From Prinsepia uniflora (Eukaryota > Streptophyta > Magnoliopsida > Rosales > Rosaceae): DNA of 64,000 bases. The notes under the pieces are model-generated. The model made no database searches. It was not told where the DNA came from and saw only the letters and a list, made by a program, of their open reading frames with translations. Position numbers and translations under genes: made by a program. Shown here one piece after another: positions 23,912-33,156 of the stretch. How positions within the stretch are numbered: the first letter of the stretch is position 1; each line of letters begins with the position of its first letter. Location of the stretch: the NCBI GenBank assembly GCA_032719365.1, contig CM064862.1, positions 3,236,501-3,300,500 on the forward strand. The letters are read 5' to 3'.

Positions 23912-24235
23912 GTGAGGGCTTTTTAAGGAATGACTTTTTAAAGCGCTCAAACCCTTTTAAGGCACACATTGCGTGCCTTAAATATAAGTATTTAAGGTGC
24001 ACATTATATGCCTTAAATAATGAGGACTTTTTATGGCATGGTCTTTTAAGGCGTGCATTCGAGTGCCCTAAAAATCCTTTTAAGGCGCACATCGCGCGCC
24101 TTAAATATCAGCATTTAAGGCGTGCATTGTATGCCTCGAATAGTGAGAGCTTTTTACGGCATGGTTTTTTAAGGCGCGCATCTGCGCGCCCTAAAAACCC
24201 TTTTAAGGCGCACATTGTGCGCCCTAAAAAGCCTC
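23912..24235. repeat. Right subterminal repeat array of the CACTA
   Basis: Units such as TTTAAGGCGCACAT and GTGCGCCTTAAA recur about ten times in both orientations before the right terminal inverted repeat. They match the left array at 19595-19860. Confidence 0.8.
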
Positions 24236-24251
24236 TTTTGGTGTAGTGTTA

Positions 24252-25960
24252 TTTCTACTATAATTCTTGAGTACCCATTCACTTCATGTTGTACTCTTTT
24301 TTCGTTTGATTACCTTGACTTTCTGTTTGATGTTCAATTTTTAATTTGTTTTATTTTCCGAGGGGAACCCTATATATGTTCATAGAGAACTAGAAAAAGG
24401 CTTTACAAGGATAAACTGGGGTTGCTCAATAAACTTATGTAAGTTACTTCTTGTTCTTTCTTTTATGTGATTTCTGATGTTGAGTATTTTGTAGAAATCA
24501 AATTCTCAATGTCTCATAAGAAATTAGATTGAATTGTTAAGACATACGGTACAATTCATAATATCAATTAGTAAATGTACAAAAAAAACATCAGCATAGC
24601 ACAAGTTTTGTATTTTCTAATATCATCCCATCTCATCACATCTCATCCCACCTTTCTAATATCAAAAGTCTAAAGTTAGAAGATCTTGATTGGATGCTAC
24701 ATGGAAGTGAAAGTGCTACTAGTGTGAAAGATTGGAAGGCACATATTGAGTACAATGGCTACAAGGAGACTGATCCTCAGATACTTTGGTTTTGGAAGGT
24801 ACGGTTTTTCATTCTGGTTTTATTCATCTCTAGTTTTCCCTTATTTCCCAGCAATTTCTTTCCCACTTAACTGCTGAATGCAAACATAAGATTGGTTTTT
24901 TTTTTACCCTATGGATTTTCTGTTCGAATAACAATGGAGTGACTGATAAATTTGCTTGTGTTCACAAGCTTTCAAGCCTTTATATAGCGATATCTTTTAT
25001 GTCTCTTATGGCAGTAGTGATCATTTTATGTTATATGTTGTTTAAATTACTTGATTGAAAGACAAGAAACACAGCTAGAAGTTACTTTGGTTTATTAGTA
25101 GTTGGATGTTCTATAATCAACTGATAGCAATATAAAAGCAGTAGTTATTGCTACTTTGTTACGTGATTGAGCAATCTGGCAATCAGTCTTGGCACAAGTG
25201 ACACTGTAAGTTGTAATAGAAATCGTTAGGATCTTTTTTCTAGCTTTTTGTTTTCTATCTTTTGTTTCTTTTTTATTTTTAAACTAAAAGAAGGGGGAGA
25301 GTGGACATGAACAAATTATCTGTATAATCTAATTTCTGGCTCCCTATCATAATCTAATTTTGTCCTTGTAGAATTTGGGTGCCCAATTTCTTATTTTATG
25401 CCCTGAAAAAAGATGATCTGACTCTCTATCATATTATCTGCAATTTCACTCCGTGTTTACATGAACTTGGAGGAGGATGTGGGGAGTTGAATGGCTCTCC
25501 CCATCCAGGTTTATGAAAGAATTTTGTATTTTCTTTTAAACCATCTCCAATGTTTATTAGAATAATTTTTGTTATGGATCTTTGTTGGTTTTGGAAACTT
25601 GGACAAGTGTACGTTGAGATGGTGTGATAAGTATAATGTATGCTGATTTTCTTTGCCAAGTTACTATCAATGAATTACTCTCTTTGAATTTTGGTATATT
25701 TTTTTTATTGAATACCCATGTGTAAATTGGTTTTATACAATACATGTAATAGGTATTGAGTTTACAAATGGAAATTTAAAATAATTACTGATTGAAATTC
25801 GTCCCTTTCCACATAGATTTTACAGTCTTCTATTGACTTCGTGCGGTTTTGTAGAATTTTGGTTTTGGAGGAATTGGAAATGGATCACGCAAACTATGTG
25901 ACCGACGCATCTGTTGAGGTTGTTGACTACTGCTACTTGCTTCACGCATGGTACCAACTC
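24252..25960. other. Probable right part of the older CACTA; AT-rich, one host exon
   Basis: This sequence adjoins the TTA duplication of the complete CACTA and would have been continuous with 19571 before that insertion. It is T/A-rich and intron-like. The only recognisable piece is a HECT-domain exon (24669-24798). An open stretch near 25850-25960 preceded by a possible AG acceptor is unassigned. No CACTA right terminus is visible before the TRIM sequence at about 25965. Confidence 0.5.
24669..24798 (+). pseudogene. Captured HECT E3-ligase exon fragment (UPL5-like)
   Basis: An uninterrupted frame contains LEDLDWMLHGSES and later DWKAHIEYNGYKETDPQ, then ILWFWK directly before a GTACGG donor at 24799. 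An AG acceptor fits at 24667-24668. This is a segment of the HECT catalytic domain of plant ubiquitin ligases, closest in my memory to UPL5. The catalytic Cys region is absent, so this is only an exon fragment. Confidence 0.7.
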
Positions 25961-25961
25961 C

Positions 25962-26135
25962 ATAAGTGTCACACGTACCCATTCAAATCATCACGTGATA
26001 GGCAGGAAAATCACGTGTGGTTGTGAGGAAAATGTCCCACATCGGAAAAGAACAACTACAATTTGTGCCTTATAAGATCTTGGGCTACTCCCCTCATAGG
26101 CAATTGATTTTGAAGTGGAACCTCAACTTCTTACA
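25962..26135 (+). mobile_element. TRIM remnant: internal tail plus one LTR
   Basis: A short internal tail (25962-26017, with GTGTCACACGTACCCATTC and CATCACGTGATAGG) is followed by an LTR at 26018-26135 ending CTTCTTACA. Both match the TRIM cluster at 31650-32376. The LTR ends where homology between the P2 and P3 upstream regions begins. The left half of the element is missing. Confidence 0.8.
26034..26075 (+). promoter_or_regulatory. snRNA-type USE plus TATA in the TRIM LTR
   Basis: GTCCCACATCG (26034-26044) matches the plant snRNA upstream sequence element RTCCCACATCG exactly. TATAA follows at 26071-26075, 26 nt later. Identical spacing is found in all the TRIM LTRs here (31667/31704, 31883/31920, 32275/32312). 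This spacing is close to that of U6-type (Pol III) genes rather than the wider Pol II snRNA spacing. Promoter activity is an inference. Confidence 0.6.
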
Positions 26136-26413
26136 TGTTGAATGAAAAAAAAAATATAAGCCAACAATGCCAATCGTTAGGCCCTCTAAACAAATATAGT
26201 ATAATGTTTTATCTCTAGCCTCTTATATTTGTAGTATACAATTACTCGATAAATAAAATAAATAAATAAATAAATTTCGAAAACTTTCCGATAAATAAAA
26301 TAAATAAATAAATAAATTTCAAAAACTTTGAAGTAAACTATTCAACGAATTATTCTGGAAAAGTGAAAGTAGATAAATAGGTAGGTAGGGTTGCCCAATG
26401 CTCTTACTAAATA
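26136..26413. other. AT-rich P2 distal upstream region
   Basis: The region is homologous to 41692-41923 but has a local duplication of a (AAAT)n block ending AAATTTC (about 26244-26325). Nothing coding is visible. Confidence 0.6.
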
Positions 26414-26823
26414 TCAATATATATAAATTAATTCGGTATTTGTCCATCCTTTATTTAAAAATCATATAACTTGTTCATTGGAATGTTATGAAATTCGTTG
26501 TTTTAACATTAAAAAAAAACGTTGTGAAATTCAAATATTTAATATTTATTTTTTACGATTTAAATAAGTTTGACAAATATTAATGAATTATGACTTAATT
26601 TTTTGGTATCAAACTATAATTAAGTGTGATGCAGATGAGGCAGTGTGGCCAAATATAGAGATGTAGAGTTGCCAAACGGTGTTGATGATTAATTAGGTAA
26701 AATTAATGATCCCGCATCATCTACTTGTAACTTGTCGTCATCGATGAATGGATGCATGCATGGTGATCAGGTGATGGTTGGTTGCTAATGAATTCCAATT
26801 CCAGCTGCATCACGGCATCAGCC

Positions 26824-26830
26824 TATAAAT
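26824..26830 (+). promoter_or_regulatory. TATA box of P2
   Basis: TATAAAT lies 110 bp upstream of the P2 start codon, in the same conserved context as in P1 and P3. Confidence 0.7.
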
Positions 26831-26933
26831 TGATTATCATGTGCACAACAATTCCACAACTATTTACACTCATCAATCCATATAGATATAATTCGATATA
26901 ATTTCATTATCTATCAATTTCGGTTCCCGATCA

Positions 26934-27609
26934 ATGGCCTTCAAAACCAAAACACTCTTGTTTGTGTGTCTCTTGGGCGCTGCAATACTGGCTGTTCCAA
27001 AAGCTGAAGCAATAACCGTCCCAATTGGGGGCATCCTCAACCCAATTGGGGGCGTCCTCAACCCAATTGGGGACATCCTCGGCAGACTCTTAAATGGCTC
27101 TCTAGCTGATGTCCGAGGGACAGTGTATTGCACTCTCGATGGCAATCCCGGCCCTGCTGGTTCCGCTGCTCCACCATTCGCGAGTAAGTCGTTTACTCAA
27201 TATTGAATAATATGTAAGTTAACTTTTTGTATTTATTGTTGTCCTGTACGGCTGTACTGATGATATATATATATATATATATATAGATGCCACTGTGCTG
27301 CTGCAATGTGGATCTGCAAATATCTCCGTTGCTTTGGGAAGAACCGACGTGAACGGACAGTTTCGAATCATTTTGGCTCCCGCTAACATTATTAATACAT
27401 TGCTTCCTCTGAGCACTTCATTATTAAGAGATTGCAATCTAGTGGTTATCACACCACTCGCCAGCTGCAACGCCACTTTGCCGCGAACTGGGATTCTCAC
27501 ATCGAACTTGGTCCCTGCTGGCCAAACCCTCCTTCCCCAATTAAATATCCAGAGTCTTGTTAATGGTCTCTTCCGACTTGTGAACGCCACCGTCACCGTT
27601 CAATCTTAA
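26934..27609 (+). CDS. Phylloplanin-like secreted protein P2, two exons
   Basis: Exon 1 is 26934-27183 and exon 2 is 27287-27609, with a 103-bp intron (GTAAGT...TATAG); the product is 190 residues. Signal peptide, three PIG heptads, four Cys and four glycosylation sequons are as in P1. It differs from P1 at residues 41 (Val), 56 (Ser), 59 (Asp), 83 (Ala), 168 (Gln) and 173 (Ser). Glycosylation at Asn84 is preserved because the split Asn codon at the splice junction is unchanged. AATAAA lies at 27698-27703. Expected role: a secreted, surface-exposed Ole e 1-like protein. The reading frame and splice sites are intact. Confidence 0.92.
27262..27286 (+). repeat. (TA)n at the P2 intron 3' end
   Basis: A TA run of intermediate length ends in the splice acceptor. 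Confidence 0.9.
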
Positions 27610-27923
27610 TCAATTAGCTATATATAACGATAATAATATGGCATTGGATATGCATATACGCATGCATGCCCGCCGTTTCTTTTCAAGTCCGTATTTGAAT
27701 AAAACCATCAAATAATATAAAAGGTTATGTAACAAAAATATTTGTACGGTAACGAGCCTCAAATTTGACTATGTACGTACCGTCCTACAATGCATTTAAT
27801 AATGAATATCTGTTATCATTACTCTTTCAAATGAATTATCCATTACTATTTCCTAAATATACATAAAGATACTTAACTAACAATAACATCGATCAATTCG
27901 CTTTAACCAAATTCATTATTTTC

Positions 27924-27963
<40 letters not shown>

Positions 27964-28980
27964 GGACTAGCTAGCTAGCTATATCCCTATCATATATATT
28001 TAGTATTCATTTCTCGTGCTACGACAATCGTTAATGTCGGTGGTTGGTACAGTTGAACATATTTCAAAGAGACCATTGAAAAGGATGTGAAAGTTAGATA
28101 CCAATTCTAATTAAGACCAGATTCAGAGAGACTAGTCACACAGCTATGACTAGATTTGCATATACGTTCAATCAATCAACTACATGCAACAAACACATGT
28201 ATACCAAATTCTCAACTACATGTAACAAACACACGTACACCAAATTCACATACACCCTGCAAAAAATACAATCACACAGATGACTCACAGTCACCATCAA
28301 TGTAGGCAACTTTGTGCTAGTTCTAAGTGATGGCGAATGTGCACCTGGATTATCAACATTCAACAACTATAAGGAATATGAATCAACAATAGGTTTAATA
28401 CACAGAGATTGATACCCAGAAACTTCTAAGTTAGACTTTGATAATGACAAATAATAATAATAAAAATACAAATAATGATAAAATTATTTCAATTAGAACA
28501 TATATTCTAAGTTAGACTTTGATGATGATAAAAAAATTAAGGAGAAAAAACACATATATTCATAATTTTAATATATATTCTAAATTAAAACATAATTCTA
28601 AATTAAAACAAATATTACCAAATATATGAATTAAGCCATATTTTATATTAAAACATACATTAATAAAACACATTTTACCTAATAATACATTTTGAATTTT
28701 GAAAAAAAAAAGTTTAAGGCTTAATCTTTTTTCGATATTTGATTATATATGGTAATATATGTTTGATATTTGATATTTACCAAATACTAAAACATATTTT
28801 ACTAAATAATATATGTTTGAAAATGAATAGCACTCATTAAGTAATATATGTAAATAATATATGGTATTCCTTAAGCATAAAAAAAGGGGTTAAAAAAAGT
28901 TAATAATAATAAATTATATAATTTACATGACAAATAATTAAATAATATATGTAAATAATTTTTTTTTTTAAAAGTTAACA
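27610..28980. other. AT-rich spacer after P2
   Basis: The spacer contains AATAAA at 27698, an (ATT)n tract at about 27925-27960, a duplicated CAACTACATG.AACAAACACA unit near 28177-28250, and then about 550 bp of very AT-rich sequence with TAATATATG repeats. No gene is visible. The whole spacer recurs at 43147-44527. Confidence 0.7.
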
Positions 28981-29685
28981 AATAAAATGAAACGGAAACG
29001 CAGCGTTTCTTTTCATTCCTTTCTTTACTCAACAGAGATTGATCGAATTAGAATTTGGGGAAAATGTGAGGGGCGTGAGGGGCGAGGCTGAGAGATCTCT
29101 CACGTCGTCCCTGGTGAGTGAGGTGAGGCGACCGTGATGGTGAGGGCGAGAAGGGCGAGACGGTGCGAGCCACAGTGAGCACGAGAAGAGAAAGGTGGAG
29201 CTGTCGGCGAGGGTCGAGTCAGTCGCCGAGGAAGAGTAGAGCGAAGCGGAGATACAAAGGTGGTTCGAGTGGCTGTGCTGTGTTGTGCAGTGCTTCGGCA
29301 TCGACAGATCAGGAGTGGGTTGGGTTCTCGGTTTTCTTGTGTGTATGATTGAAATTGAATCGATTGAGTAAGCCAATTTATGTTCAATCCGTGATTTTCA
29401 TGTTTCTGTGTATGATTTTTGTGTTTGTTTGATTTCGGTTCCTTGTTGTCGAACTTCACTCGTTTGTTCGATGGGTTGGGGCTTTCTGTCCAAAATCGGG
29501 GCTTTCCGTCCAATATCGAGGATTTCGGCCAATATCGACCAATATCGCCGATATTCACCAATATTGCCCGGACCCTCCAATTTTGGGGGAAGATTTTCCT
29601 TCACCCCCCTCTTAGCTGTCGGTGGCTGGAAAACCCGATATATCGAGCGATATATCAGCGAAACCGGCGATATTTTCATCACTGA
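28981..29685. repeat. GC-richer repeat with GATAT periodicity
   Basis: A sharp rise in GC content marks a block that begins near AAACGCAGCGTTT and ends ATATTTTCATCACTG. The second half is rich in CGATAT/CCAATATCG words. Overlapping frames of 85-153 codons are open on both strands, which fits low-complexity sequence rather than a gene. The terminal CATCACTG could be a hAT-like end (CAGTGATG), but I found no matching left end. Confidence 0.5.
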
Positions 29686-29930
29686 TCACAACCATGAATT
29701 TAGGTTACGAGGGGAACTTTATATTAGAAAGTTCATAGTTCTATGGGCCGGTGTTGTTCCACCAAAAGGTTTTCAAGTAAATGTTATGACCCTATTATGA
29801 AAAGGTTAACGTTAAGAGGAGCATTATATTATATAGATAGTAATATATAATACTGGATAAAATTAAATGTTATTCATTTTTCAATAAGAAGTTCGCATAT
29901 CATCTATGTTGAGTATTCAAAAGTATGCAA
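29686..29930 (+). repeat. ~245-bp direct repeat, copy 1
   Basis: Begins TCACAACCATGAATTTAGG and ends near GAGTATTCAAAAG. A second copy at 31113-31364 is about 85-90% identical. The pair brackets about 1.2 kb that holds a LARD LTR fragment and a CACTA-like element. Confidence 0.75.
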
Positions 29931-29934
29931 AAGC

Positions 29935-30199
29935 GTGCCACTGTAAAATCTGATTTAACCGTTCTAGATCCGTAGAATTACCGTACCACGTCCAAATTCG
30001 ACGTGCCGCTTGTCTACATAATCTCAAATTCGCTATCTACGCAACGAACCTCAGTCCATGTGCAAATGACCTCCCGAGTCAAAAGTCAACATTTTCTCCT
30101 CCATGGGAAAAATCTTCATTTCACCACAAATCGTTCGATAATCCTTGATTAACTCATCAATCTCCTGATAATCCTGTGATGACGGGGCGGGTCGTTACA
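29935..30199 (-). mobile_element. Truncated LARD-type LTR fragment
   Basis: The end GGGGCGGGTCGTTACA at 30199 is the reverse complement of a LARD LTR start. Upstream, words such as GACGTGCCGC.TGTCTAC and GTCAAAAGTCAACATTTT follow the family order. Only about 265 bp remain and no target duplication is visible. Confidence 0.65.
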
Positions 30200-30378
30200 T
30201 CCCATCTTATCAGTTCAAAATCATTAATTATCCAGATTAATCATATGCTTCAATTCACAATTTTTCACATTAATTTCATGTTTAAAAACAATAAGCATAT
30301 TGTTTCAAATGTACATAACTGTACTCAAATGGTGCCCAACTAACAAAAAAATTGTACCAAAAGATTCACGAGAATGAA

Positions 30379-31035
30379 CACTACAAAACTCATGTTGACC
30401 GTCACCGGGTTGAAAAGACAGGCTTTTCCAAGAAGGCGAGGTTTGGGTAACAAAGAAATTTTTAACGGATTACAGTTGTTGAAATTGATTGAGTTTGATC
30501 AACTTGTTTGTTTGATTGAGTTGTTGGTTGTCCTATGAGAAGAAGGTCACTTCTGTTTTTTATAGGCAACATGAAAGTGAGGATGATCGACACGTAACTA
30601 TCTCAAACAGACTCCAATTTTCGCAGCTACATGTCTACAAACTCACGAATTTGAGACGTTCGCAATAGTCCAAAAAAACTTCCAAAAGTATTTTCAAATT
30701 AATAGTTGCTTTCAAACCCCGTGGGTATAATCGTCATTTTCGAAATTAATTTATGATGATTCATTAATTATAAACCATGGGTTGCTAAAAAAAACCATTT
30801 CCATCGCGCTAAAATCTTGCCCTTCGAAATTGAGCAATGTCATCAAAACTATGAGCCAAACAATTGGTTTCTGAAAAAAAAAAATTCACCACGAGTGGAC
30901 TTTGCCCTACAAATTAGAGGTTACACTGGTTTTTTACTTTGCTAAATGTTGTTTTTGTCAGGCAAAATGTGCTTGCGCGAAGAAAGTTACTTCGTCAACA
31001 AAGCATTGTTAAACCAGCTGTTATTTCTTGTAGTG
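30379..31035. mobile_element. Small CACTA-like element (MITE size), tentative
   Basis: The left end is CACTACAAAACTC and the right end is the inverse of CACTACAAGAAAT, about 657 bp apart. The flanking triplets are GAA and TAA, so the 3-bp target duplication has one mismatch. The interior includes the interspersed repeat also present at 16908-17675. Only the first eight or nine terminal bases match, so the call is provisional. Confidence 0.45.
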
Positions 31036-31112
31036 TAAATATAGCTAAATTTATTAGTTGGAATATAAAGATTTGTTTCTTCAAATGTTTATTCACATGC
31101 ATGTCAAATGTG

Positions 31113-31364
31113 TCACAACCATGAATTTAGGTTATGAGGGGAACTTTATATTAGATAGTTCATATTTATATGGGGCGGTTGTTGCACCGAAAAGTTTTCA
31201 AGTAAATGTTATGATCCTATTATAAAAAAATTCATGTTAAGAGGAGCATTATATATATATATATAGACAGTGATATATAATATTGGATAAAAGTAAATAT
31301 TATTCATTTTTCAATAAGAAGTTCTCATATCATCTATATTGAGTATTCAAAAGTTTTCAAAAAA
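31113..31364 (+). repeat. ~245-bp direct repeat, copy 2
   Basis: This pairs with 29686-29930. It starts TCACAACCATGAATTTAGG and contains a short TA microsatellite near 31250. Confidence 0.75.
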
Positions 31365-31649
31365 TAGCATGCACTCAAACTTCATAGATACATGTTGATT
31401 AGTGATTGAAATTGCATGATATTACAATAGAGAAATATAAGACATTGGCAAAACAAAAAGAAACAATTGCATGATATTATAATAAAGAAATATAAAACAT
31501 TGGCATCATGGTGAGTGCATACTTTGATTACTCTAGTTAGAGTGTGTTGTATTCCCTAGTCTGACATGTGGTTGGGATATTTATTTTGTTTCCGAGAGTA
31601 AATTGGTCATGTTATAAGAACGTATCAGACGGGAGCAGGTTCTTCCTAT
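31365..31649. other. AT-rich spacer before the TRIM cluster
   Basis: The spacer holds a duplicated ATTGCATGATATTA...AAATATAA unit (about 31411-31505) and near its end a short CAGACGGGAGCAGG string identical to part of the LARD LTR U5. No gene is seen. Confidence 0.5.
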
Positions 31650-31666
31650 TGAAATGTGAGAAAAAT

Positions 31667-31708
31667 GTCCCGCATCGGAAAAGCACAACTGCAATTTGTG
31701 TCTTATAA
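31667..31708 (+). promoter_or_regulatory. USE/TATA module in TRIM LTR 1
   Basis: GTCCCGCATCG (one change from the USE consensus) at 31667-31677 is followed after 26 nt by TATAA at 31704-31708. Confidence 0.5.
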
Positions 31709-31882
31709 GATCTTGGGCTACTCTCCACATTGCCAATTGGTTTTGGGATGGAACCTCAACTTCTTACATGGTATCAGAGCAGGATTATCCGACGTGTAGG
31801 CTTAACCGCCACACGTGTCACACGTACCCATTCAAATCATCACGTGATAGGCAGAAAAATCACGTGTGGATATGAGGAAAAT

Positions 31883-31924
31883 ATCCCACATCGGAAAAGC
31901 ACAACTATAATTTGTGCCTTATAA
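31883..31924 (+). promoter_or_regulatory. USE/TATA module in TRIM LTR 2
   Basis: ATCCCACATCG, a perfect USE match, lies at 31883-31893 and TATAA at 31920-31924, with 26 nt between them. Confidence 0.6.
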
Positions 31925-31996
31925 GATCTTGGGCTACTCTTCTCATAACCAATTGGTTTTTGGGTGGAACCTCAACTTCTTACATTATATCAGAGC

Positions 31997-32250
31997 AAGG
32001 TTATCCTACGTGATAACCTTAACCGCCACGCGTGTCACACGTAACCATTCAAATCATTACGTGATAGGACGGAAAATCCGAGTTATCCCATGTGATAACC
32101 TTAACTGCCACACGTGTCACACGTAACCATTCAAATCATCACGTGATAGGATGGAAAATCCGCCACATGATAAGCTTAACCGTCACACGTGTCACACGTA
32201 ACCATTCAAATCATCACGTGATAGGCCGGAAAATCCGCCACACGTGAGGG
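31997..32250 (+). repeat. ~78-bp tandem repeat inside the TRIM
   Basis: Three units share AACCTTAAC(C/T)G.CAC, CGTGTCACACGTAACCATTC and ATCA.ACGTGATAGG..GGAAAATCCG. A further unit lies in the first interior (31785-31866). The units contain ACGTG-type words that resemble G-box cores. Confidence 0.8.
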
Positions 32251-32376
32251 GGCGTGTTGAAATGTGAGGAAAATATCTCACATCGGAAAAACACAACTAC
32301 AATTTGTACCTTATAATATCTTGGGCTACTCGCCTCATTGTCAATTGATTTTAGGGTGGAACCTCAACTTCTTACA

Positions 32377-32733
32377 CTTTCATGCCAATCAAAAAGGATT
32401 ACGAGGGCCCTATCAAAAACACCAAGAAACAAACTTAAATTTTTTTTTGACAATATATATTCGTCTAATTTGTATATTCATATGCAAATAGATATTAATT
32501 AGAACGAAACACCACTTATTAACAAACCTAGTGAAAATCGGGGTAAATCCATTATTCCTAACTTTGTAACATTGTAATTAAATTAGGAATTCTTTATTAA
32601 TTAGTACTATTGATTAAAAAGATTCGCAAGGCCAAAGATTCGTAAGGAATATTGGCATATTTGGGGTTGGCTAAGCTATAAGTAAGTAATGAAAGTATTA
32701 AAAGTATCAATTTTTATCGTCATTTATAAATAT
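32377..32733. other. AT-rich spacer, Copia left flank
   Basis: No gene is seen. The last ~50 bp (about 32688-32733, AAGTAAGTAATGAAAG... to ...TTATAAATAT) reappear at the other end of the Copia element at 41611-41664. Confidence 0.7.
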
Positions 32734-33150
32734 TGATTGATACCAAAAAACAGTGAATAAAAGGAGTTGAAGAAAGGCAGAAGTTTCACAGAGAAGTGAA
32801 GATGATGAGGAGCAAGAAAGAAAGAGAAAAAAGATCAGTAGATAGAGGTTCTTAACTTAGATTTTCATTCATACACACTTACAACAACAAGCACGGTTTT
32901 GGTATTTATACATTTCATATTCCTGCATCTAATTGCTTAGTCTTCAAGTCATAGCTCAAGAGTCTCCAAGTTGTGCAATCTTCATGTATAACAGTAATAA
33001 CTAACTCAATGAACAGCTGGAGTTAGTTAAGATTGTTAGTGACAGCTGGAATCGGTTGGAACGGTTGTGTGGGAGGGAATATGGTGTTGCAGCTGCACCA
33101 AGAGCCCTTGCAGCTGCACCAAGAATCCTATTGACACGTGTGACTTAACA
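32734..33150 (-). mobile_element. Copia 3' LTR (unit 1)
   Basis: The 417-bp LTR reads TGATTGATACC...GACTTAACA on the + strand. The adjoining GCCCCCTC is the complement of a GAGGGGGC polypurine tract. The right-hand LTR piece starting at 41091 has the same terminal sequence. Confidence 0.88.
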
Positions 33151-33156
33151 GCCCCC

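Larger units (their letters stand above)
19572..24248. mobile_element. Complete non-autonomous CACTA transposon with captured host exons
   Basis: The left end reads CACTACACCAAAAAAGG and the right end is its inverse, CCTCTTTTGGTGTAGTG. A perfect 3-bp target duplication, TTA, lies at 19569-19571 and 24249-24251. Both are diagnostic of CACTA (En/Spm) elements. Subterminal arrays at 19595-19860 and 23912-24235 are made of short palindromic AAGGCGCGCA/TGCGCGCCTTAAA units, as expected for transposase binding. No transposase frame is present in the 4677 bp. The interior instead holds exon fragments of host genes with splice sites. It would need a transposase supplied in trans. Confidence 0.92.
31650..32376 (+). 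mobile_element. TRIM retrotransposon cluster: LTR-int-LTR-int-LTR
   Basis: Three ~118-bp LTRs lie at 31650-31768, 31867-31984 and 32258-32376, each starting TG and ending CTTCTTACA. A perfect primer-binding site, TGGTATCAGAGC, follows the first LTR directly (31769-31780). A decayed version, TTATATCAGAGC, follows the second (31985-31996). A polypurine stretch, GAGGGGGCG, precedes the third. There is no coding capacity. This is a terminal-repeat retrotransposon in miniature, fused into a two-unit array. The second interior holds three ~78-bp tandem units. No target duplication is apparent. Confidence 0.85.

Noticed and set aside
29100..29561. 153-codon antisense frame (also 44648-45109) conserved in both units
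   Set aside because: Conservation is explained by the recent duplication. Competing long frames exist on the other strand, and composition is low-complexity.
31769..31780. tRNA-like string TGGTATCAGAGC near 31769, 3690 and 41079
   Set aside because: These are primer-binding sites only; no tRNA cloverleaf surrounds them.
31997..32250. Tandem array resembling a CRISPR array
   Set aside because: Units are contiguous ~78-bp imperfect tandem repeats without unique spacers, inside a TRIM in plant nuclear DNA.
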